Shown here: positions 5,241 through 9,303 of the stretch, piece by piece
Numbering within the stretch: position 1 is the stretch's first letter
Layout of the letters: every line of letters starts with the position of its first letter
Assembly: GCA_902803675.1 (NCBI GenBank)
Contig: CADCQZ010000063.1
Coordinates: 1 to 9,303 of the forward strand
Reading direction: 5' to 3'
Source: an uncultured Eubacteriales bacterium
Lineage (GTDB): Bacteria; Bacillota_A; Clostridia; Christensenellales; Aristaeellaceae
DNA length: 9,303 nt
Translations under genes and position numbers: made by a program
The notes under the pieces: generated by a model
The model's input: the letters and a program-made list of their open reading frames with translations, nothing else
What the model was told of the DNA's origin: nothing
Database searches by the model: none

Positions 5241-6950
5241 TCACTTCGGGCGCACGCTGTCGGCGGTCAGGCGCAGGATCTTTTCGCATTCCGTCGGATC
5301 GTGGTATTTCTCGTTCACGATCATGCTCATCAGGAACACGGCTCCTTTGCTCTCGATATAATACCGCATGTCCTTTGAATCGTCCTCGGCCTCGCACCAT
5401 CCGGCGGTCATGCGCACCCCGTTCGGATTTGTGTAGATCCGGGCGTCATTGAGGAAGGGGCACCTTTCGATCACGTCTTCCGCCGTGGAAAGGGACCGGG
5501 CGTTCAGGTCCCGGATCTCTCCGTCCAGCACCAGGGACCCGGCTTTCTGCCCGGATCCGCCGCTCTTCCATACGGCGTATCGGGAGTCGGAATAAGTGCA
5601 GGTATATCCTTCCGGCGGATCCACCAGCATGCCGCTCATCACCCGGCCCTTTAAGGTCTGGGCCCGGCCGAGCAGAGCGATCACCACCGCCAGCCCGATC
5701 AGCATCAGTCCGGGGAACATGAACTTTTTCAAGTGCTGCCTGAGTTTTCCGCTTTCCCTTTCTCGGGCGCCGCCGTCGGGGCCTTTCCGCTTCCTGAACT
5801 TTCCCGGCAGTGTCATCATGCCCTTCCACAGGAAGCGGAAAAGGAGCGCCGCGGGGATGCTGCAGCCCAGCACGGCGAAGGTATACAGCGGCACGTTCCG
5901 GATATAGTACAGGCTGGGGGCCAGGTCCAGGAAATTGAACCCGAACAGCTCCACGAATATCCCGTGCACCAGGTAAAACTCCAGGGTGATCCCGCCTAGG
6001 AACTTCAGCGCTTTGTTGCCCAGGCGCACCTTCATGGAGAAGATCATCATGAAGGACACGCAGCCGACGCAGGCCAGCCACTGGGACAGGGCGGTCAGCA
6101 GCCGGTGGGGCACCTTTATCGGATCGCCCCAGTTCTGCCCGTAGTATCCCCACAGATCCGGCGCCTTGAGATCGGAGAAAAGGTAGAACCCCACCATGGC
6201 GGTCAGGGACAGGATCAGCCAGAAGGGGTATCCTTTTTTGAGCCTCGCGGTGATCTTTTGCTCATGCCGGCCGAACAAAAGGCCCAGGGGGAACATCACC
6301 ACGCTGTTGTACCACCATTCGCCGCGGAACCACCAGGCGTTCTGATGATCGATGAACGCGTTGAACACGGTGTACACGATCGTGAAGGCCCACACCCATC
6401 CGATCGCGGTCCGTTCGGAGCGACATTTACGGAAGGCCAGGCAAAACACCGCGTAGAACATCACGATCACCACGGGGAACCAGGCGTTGAAATTGGCCAT
6501 GTGCAGCCCGCTCAGGTACCAGACCGTCGTCAGCGCCGTCAGCTTTTCACCCATCAGATACCTTACGATCAGGTGGATGACCTCGGACAGGTAATAGGCC
6601 GCGATGATGGGCACGATCCGCCTGCGCGTGAAGCCGTCCAGATATCCCGGCTTGGTCTTCAGGCTCCTGTACAGCCCCAGGCCGCTGCCGAAAAAGAACA
6701 CGGCCACGAACAGGAAGCCCACCGGCGCGAATACGTCCAGCCCGTGGACGATGTACTGGCTGGGGTGCCAGGGGCCGCAGCTCTTCTGGGCGATATGGTG
6801 CAGGGCCACTCCCAAGGCGGCGACGCCCTGGAGCACTTTGGTCTGCTCCCGGGAGGTATACCCCTCGTTCCATTCGCCCTTTTTATATCCCGCGGCGCCG
6901 AAGAATATCAAGGCGCCTAGCAGGAAATACACAGGATACATCAGGTCCAT
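5241..6950 (-). CDS. Acyltransferase-3 family membrane protein with C-terminal extracytoplasmic domain
   Basis: A 569-residue integral membrane protein. The first about 375 residues have some ten hydrophobic segments. They carry the acyltransferase-3 signature near the start, TKVLQGVAALGVALHHIAQK (37-56), with the family's catalytic-type His at 51/52. Such proteins (OafA, YrhL-like) move acyl groups from cytoplasmic donors onto surface polysaccharides or lipids. A basic linker with many K and R residues (about 383-409) leads to one more membrane helix (411-428) and a soluble domain of about 140 residues (430-569) that should face outside. I do not recognise that domain; its ending CEKILRLTADSVRPK recalls small secreted alpha/beta domains, but this is weak. 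The start ATG at 6950 has AGGA about 8 nt upstream and overlaps the dehydratase stop by 10 nt, so the two genes are co-transcribed. The acyl donor and acceptor are unknown. Confidence 0.88.
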   Translation of the reverse strand: MDLMYPVYFLLGALIFFGAAGYKKGEWNEGYTSREQTKVLQGVAALGVALHHIAQKSCGPWHPSQYIVHGLDVFAPVGFLFVAVFFFGSGLGLYRSLKTKPGYLDGFTRRRIVPIIAAYYLSEVIHLIVRYLMGEKLTALTTVWYLSGLHMANFNAWFPVVIVMFYAVFCLAFRKCRSERTAIGWVWAFTIVYTVFNAFIDHQNAWWFRGEWWYNSVVMFPLGLLFGRHEQKITARLKKGYPFWLILSLTAMVGFYLFSDLKAPDLWGYYGQNWGDPIKVPHRLLTALSQWLACVGCVSFMMIFSMKVRLGNKALKFLGGITLEFYLVHGIFVELFGFNFLDLAPSLYYIRNVPLYTFAVLGCSIPAALLFRFLWKGMMTLPGKFRKRKGPDGGARERESGKLRQHLKKFMFPGLMLIGLAVVIALLGRAQTLKGRVMSGMLVDPPEGYTCTYSDSRYAVWKSGGSGQKAGSLVLDGEIRDLNARSLSTAEDVIERCPFLNDARIYTNPNGVRMTAGWCEAEDDSKDMRYYIESKGAVFLMSMIVNEKYHDPTECEKILRLTADSVRPK

Positions 6951-8710
6951 TTCTCATCCTCCCCGGGATCGTATCTCAGGTAAGCGCCTTCCATAGGGGA
7001 GGCGGCCCACTCGCTGAACAGGCGCAGCACACCGGTTCTGTACTTCGCCGGTTTCGGCCGCCAGGCCTTCCGGCGCTCACGGAGCACCCACGCGATCTCC
7101 TCCGGCGTCTTCCTTTCGCCGCGGACGCCCACGATGTCCAGCCGTCTTTCCTTCACGTCCAGGTATATCAGGTCCCCTTCCTCCACCAGGGCGATGGGCC
7201 CGCCGGCCTGGGCCTCCGGGCTGCAGTGGCCGATGGAGGGCCCGGTGGACGCGCCGGAGAACCGGCCGTCCGTGATCAGGGCGACGGAGCGCCCCAGTAC
7301 GGGATCGGATGAGATGGCCTCGGTGGTGTAGAACATCTCCGGCATGCCCGATCCCCGCGGACCCTCATACCGGATCAGCACCGCGTCCCCGGGACGGACC
7401 CTGTGCCTGAGCACCGCGTCCACGGCCTCCTCCTCGCTGTCGAAGGGGCGGGCGCGGAGCACCGATGAGAACATTTCCTTCGGGCAGGCGGTGTGTTTGA
7501 TCACGGCGCCGCCCGGGGCCAGGCTGCCCCTCAGCACAGCCACGGATCCGTCCGTGCCCATGGGATCGCTCTTCGGCCGGATGATGTCCTCCCGCTTAAG
7601 GTCCAGGCCGTATTTGGCGTTCGCTCTCTCCAGCCGCGCCCGGCACTCATCATAGTACCCGCCGCGTTTGAGGTCATCCAGGTTTTCGCCCACCGTCTTC
7701 CCGGTGACGGTCATGGCGTCAAGGTGCAGGGCATCCCGCAGCTCTTCCATCACCGCGGGCACGCCGCCGGCGCGGCTGAACAGATCGGCGCTCCAGCGTC
7801 CCGCGGGCCTTATATCCGTCAGGTACAGCGCGCCCCGGTGCAGGCGGTCGAAGGTGTCCCCGTCGATCCGGATGCCCAGTTCATGGGCGACGGCGGGCAG
7901 ATGCATCAGGCAGTTGGTGCTGCCGGATATGGCCGCGTGGATGAGGATGGCGTTCTCGAAGCTTTCCGCGGTCACGATGTCCGACGGCCTCAGCCCCTCC
8001 TTTGCAAGCTCCACGGCTCTCTTCCCGGCCGTGCGCGCGGCTCTCATCATTTCCTCGCTGTCCGCCGGCAGCAGCGCCGTGCCGGGCAGGGCCAGCCCCA
8101 GAGCCTCGGCCATCACCTGCATGGATCCTGCGGTGCCCATGAAGGCGCAGGCGCCGCAGCCGGGGCAGGCGTTCTCCTTGGCCCAGTTAAGTTTCTCCCG
8201 GGAGATCTCTCCCCGGGCATGCCGCGCGGCGTACGCGCCCAGCTGTTCCAGGGTGAGCATCTCCGGCCCCGCGCCCATGACGCCGCCGGGCAGCACCACG
8301 CCGGGAATGTTCAGGCGCGCCATGCCCGCAAGGCATCCGGGCAGGCCCTTGTCACAGCTGGAAATGAACACGCCGCCGTCAAAGGGCGTGGCGCTGCCGT
8401 GGATCTCGATCATGTTCGCGATCATCTCGCGGCTCACGAGGGAAAAGTTGATGCCGTCGGTGCCCTGGCTCTCCCCGTCGCAGATGTCCGTGCAGTGATA
8501 GCGGGCCCCGTGCCCGCCCGCTTCCCTGACGCCCTCCCGAACCGCTTCGGCGAGCTTTTTCAGGTGCACCGATCCGGGATGGCTGTCCCCGAAGGTGCTC
8601 TCGATGATGATCTGCGGCTTTGAAAGGTCTTCCTTCGTCCAGCCCGATCCCAGGCGCAGGGGATCCTGCTCCGGGGCCAGGGAACGTACGCGCTGGCTCA
8701 TCTGCTCCAT
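6941..8710 (-). CDS. IlvD/Edd family dehydratase (dihydroxy-acid or sugar-acid dehydratase)
   Basis: A 589-residue iron-sulfur dehydratase, similar in length to IlvD and Edd. Family enzymes remove water from 2,3-dihydroxy acids in branched-chain amino acid synthesis, or from aldonates in sugar catabolism. Visible motifs: GDSHPGSVHLKKLAEAV (41-57, like the PGHVHL region of E. coli IlvD), CDGESQG (77-83), SCDKGLPG (118-125) with C119, Mg ligand D120 and K121, and ACPGCGACAFMGTAGSM (181-197). YEGPRGSGMPEM (448-459), ITDGRFSGASTGPSIGHCSPEA (479-500) and GGPIALVEEGDLI (503-515) follow. CDGxxQG with a cysteine resembles Edd, whereas CPxCGxC is IlvD-like, so the substrate is unclear. No ilv gene is nearby; a divergent xylanase gene is. 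Start: GGAGG (8719-8723) lies 8 nt before the ATG. Automatic pipelines would call it ilvD. Confidence 0.93.
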   Translation of the reverse strand: MEQMSQRVRSLAPEQDPLRLGSGWTKEDLSKPQIIIESTFGDSHPGSVHLKKLAEAVREGVREAGGHGARYHCTDICDGESQGTDGINFSLVSREMIANMIEIHGSATPFDGGVFISSCDKGLPGCLAGMARLNIPGVVLPGGVMGAGPEMLTLEQLGAYAARHARGEISREKLNWAKENACPGCGACAFMGTAGSMQVMAEALGLALPGTALLPADSEEMMRAARTAGKRAVELAKEGLRPSDIVTAESFENAILIHAAISGSTNCLMHLPAVAHELGIRIDGDTFDRLHRGALYLTDIRPAGRWSADLFSRAGGVPAVMEELRDALHLDAMTVTGKTVGENLDDLKRGGYYDECRARLERANAKYGLDLKREDIIRPKSDPMGTDGSVAVLRGSLAPGGAVIKHTACPKEMFSSVLRARPFDSEEEAVDAVLRHRVRPGDAVLIRYEGPRGSGMPEMFYTTEAISSDPVLGRSVALITDGRFSGASTGPSIGHCSPEAQAGGPIALVEEGDLIYLDVKERRLDIVGVRGERKTPEEIAWVLRERRKAWRPKPAKYRTGVLRLFSEWAASPMEGAYLRYDPGEDEKWT

Positions 8711-8745
8711 GCCGATGCCCTCCGGATAAGAAAGAAACGATGTGA

Positions 8746-8781
8746 TACACCACTATACCACTGTTGTGGCCCCGCCGTAAA
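8746..8781 (-). promoter_or_regulatory. Probable promoter of the dehydratase gene with overlapping tandem operator-like repeat
   Basis: TTTACG (8776-8781) and TATAGT (8752-8757) on the minus strand are spaced 18 bp, giving a reasonable -35/-10 pair. A tandem 8-bp repeat, GTGGTATA-GTGGTGTA (8761-8746, one difference), covers the -10, and a short CCAC/GTGG inverted repeat (8758-8769) adjoins it. A repressor bound there would block the polymerase; the identity of any regulator is unknown. Confidence 0.5.
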
Positions 8782-8790
8782 GCCCGGGAG

Positions 8791-8802
8791 AGCGGATCCG
8801 CT
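8791..8802. promoter_or_regulatory. 12-bp perfect palindrome in the divergent intergenic region
   Basis: AGCGGATCCGCT is a perfect palindrome between the two divergent promoters, about 10 bp upstream of the dehydratase -35 and about 55 bp upstream of the xylanase -10. A dimeric regulator site is possible, but a GC-rich palindrome of this length can occur by chance. Confidence 0.3.
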
Positions 8803-8855
8803 GTCAGATCCTGGGATGGGCCGCGGCGAAATATCGTGCATTTTCATGAACGCTG

Positions 8856-8864
8856 TGATATGAT
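8856..8864 (+). promoter_or_regulatory. Extended -10 promoter of the xylanase gene
   Basis: TGATATGAT (8856-8864) is an extended -10 element: TGn followed by TATGAT, five of six to consensus. No strong -35 is seen at the usual distance, which fits extended -10 promoters. It lies about 20 nt before the GGAGG ribosome binding site (8883-8887). Confidence 0.55.
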
Positions 8865-8895
8865 GGGGCAAAGCATTCGATCGGAGGAACATACG

Positions 8896-9303
8896 ATGAG
8901 AACGATCCTTTCCCTGGCGCTGTGCGTGATCTTCCTGCTCCTGTGTGCCCCGGCGGCCGTGGGGGAGGACCTGCCTTCCCTCAAGGACATATACGCCGGC
9001 TCCTTCGATGTGGGCGTCGCCCTGCCCCGCGGCGCGTTCTCCGACAAGGCCAAGATGGATCTGGTCAGGCAGCAGTTCAATATCATCACGCCCGAGAATG
9101 AGATGAAGCCGGACTCGGTGCTGGACGTGGGCACGAGCCGCGCCCTTTCCCGCACGGACGAGACCGCCGCGGCGGTGCGCTTTGACGCGGCGAAGCCCCT
9201 TCTGGATTTCGCGAAGGCCAACGGCATCAAGGTGCACGGGCACACCCTGGTGTGGCACAGCCAGACGCCCGAGGAGTTCTTCCACGAGGGGTACGACAAG
9301 TCC
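8896..9303 (+). CDS. Secreted GH10 endo-1,4-beta-xylanase, N-terminal part
   Basis: The first 136 codons of a gene that runs off the right edge. A signal peptide (MRTILSLALCVIFLLLCAPAAVG, about 1-23) indicates export; its Cys17 is not in a good lipobox (LLLC). The mature protein begins the glycoside hydrolase family 10 barrel: LKDIYAGSFDVGVALP (29-44), FNIITPENEMKPDSV (61-75) and GIKVHGHTLVWHSQTP (110-125). E67, N68, K71, H116 and W120 match the -1/-2 subsite residues conserved in xylanases of this family. The two catalytic glutamates lie beyond the window, so activity cannot be judged here. The enzyme would cut the beta-1,4 backbone of xylan outside the cell. GGAGG 8 nt upstream of the ATG and an extended -10 promoter fix the start. 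It is divergent from the dehydratase operon and shares its 185-bp intergenic region. Confidence 0.95.
   Translation, partial: MRTILSLALCVIFLLLCAPAAVGEDLPSLKDIYAGSFDVGVALPRGAFSDKAKMDLVRQQFNIITPENEMKPDSVLDVGTSRALSRTDETAAAVRFDAAKPLLDFAKANGIKVHGHTLVWHSQTPEEFFHEGYDKS

Noticed and set aside
7493..8623. Plus-strand frame of 376 codons opposite the dehydratase
   Set aside because: Antisense shadow of a gene with complete IlvD/Edd motifs; composition is typical of complementary GC-rich coding DNA.
8698..9285. Minus-strand frame of 195 codons across the divergent promoter region and the xylanase start
   Set aside because: It runs antisense to a GH10 coding region with signal peptide and crosses promoter elements of both neighbours.
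1..9303. Phage defence or CRISPR system, suggested by the ATPase fragment at the left edge
   Set aside because: The fragment ends alone at a terminator with no nuclease partner in the window, and no repeat-spacer pattern exists.

Overview
The window reads as chromosomal DNA from a GC-rich, low-lipoprotein Bacillota (Clostridia-like) bacterium, probably from a fibre-degrading gut or rumen community. The reasons are strong GGAGG-type ribosome binding sites on almost every gene, short intergenic gaps with AT-rich promoter islands in GC-rich DNA, a Clostridia-style amino-acid ABC cassette, a GH10 xylanase, and a secreted-type solute-binding protein without a lipobox. The taxonomic reading is inference. 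I see no mobile element, CRISPR array, tRNA or rRNA.

Layout. At the left edge lies the 3' end of a plus-strand AAA/ABC-like ATPase (2-343). It converges on a minus-strand MscS-type mechanosensitive channel (429-1217), and a bidirectional intrinsic terminator sits between them. Next is a minus-strand operon, transcribed right to left: solute-binding protein (4232-5011), M20 carboxypeptidase-S-like metallohydrolase (2767-4170), ABC permease (2093-2767) and ABC ATPase (1350-2096), closed by a strong terminator (1293-1335). Permease and ATPase overlap their upstream neighbours by 1 and 4 nt, so a hydrolase is wired into a polar amino-acid transporter. A terminator-like hairpin separates the binding-protein gene from the rest, and the operon has an untranslated leader of about 160 nt that can form several hairpins.

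A second minus-strand unit holds an IlvD/Edd-family dehydratase (6941-8710) followed, with a 10-nt overlap, by a membrane acyltransferase-3 protein with an extra C-terminal extracytoplasmic domain (5241-6950). Divergent from it, and running off the right edge, is the start of a secreted GH10 endo-xylanase (8896-9303+). The divergent intergenic region (8711-8895) carries promoter-like elements for both sides, a tandem 8-bp repeat over the dehydratase -10 box and a 12-bp palindrome.

How the genes may work together. The transporter operon would capture an amino-acid-like or N-blocked ligand, import it, and hydrolyse it in the cytoplasm. The binding protein keeps the carboxylate-binding Arg but lacks the usual ammonium-binding Asp, which fits an N-substituted ligand but does not prove it. 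The dehydratase mixes IlvD and Edd signatures and sits next to a xylanase, so a sugar-acid substrate is as plausible as a role in branched-chain amino acid synthesis. No system here is clearly new; the transporter-hydrolase operon and the dehydratase are the best leads.
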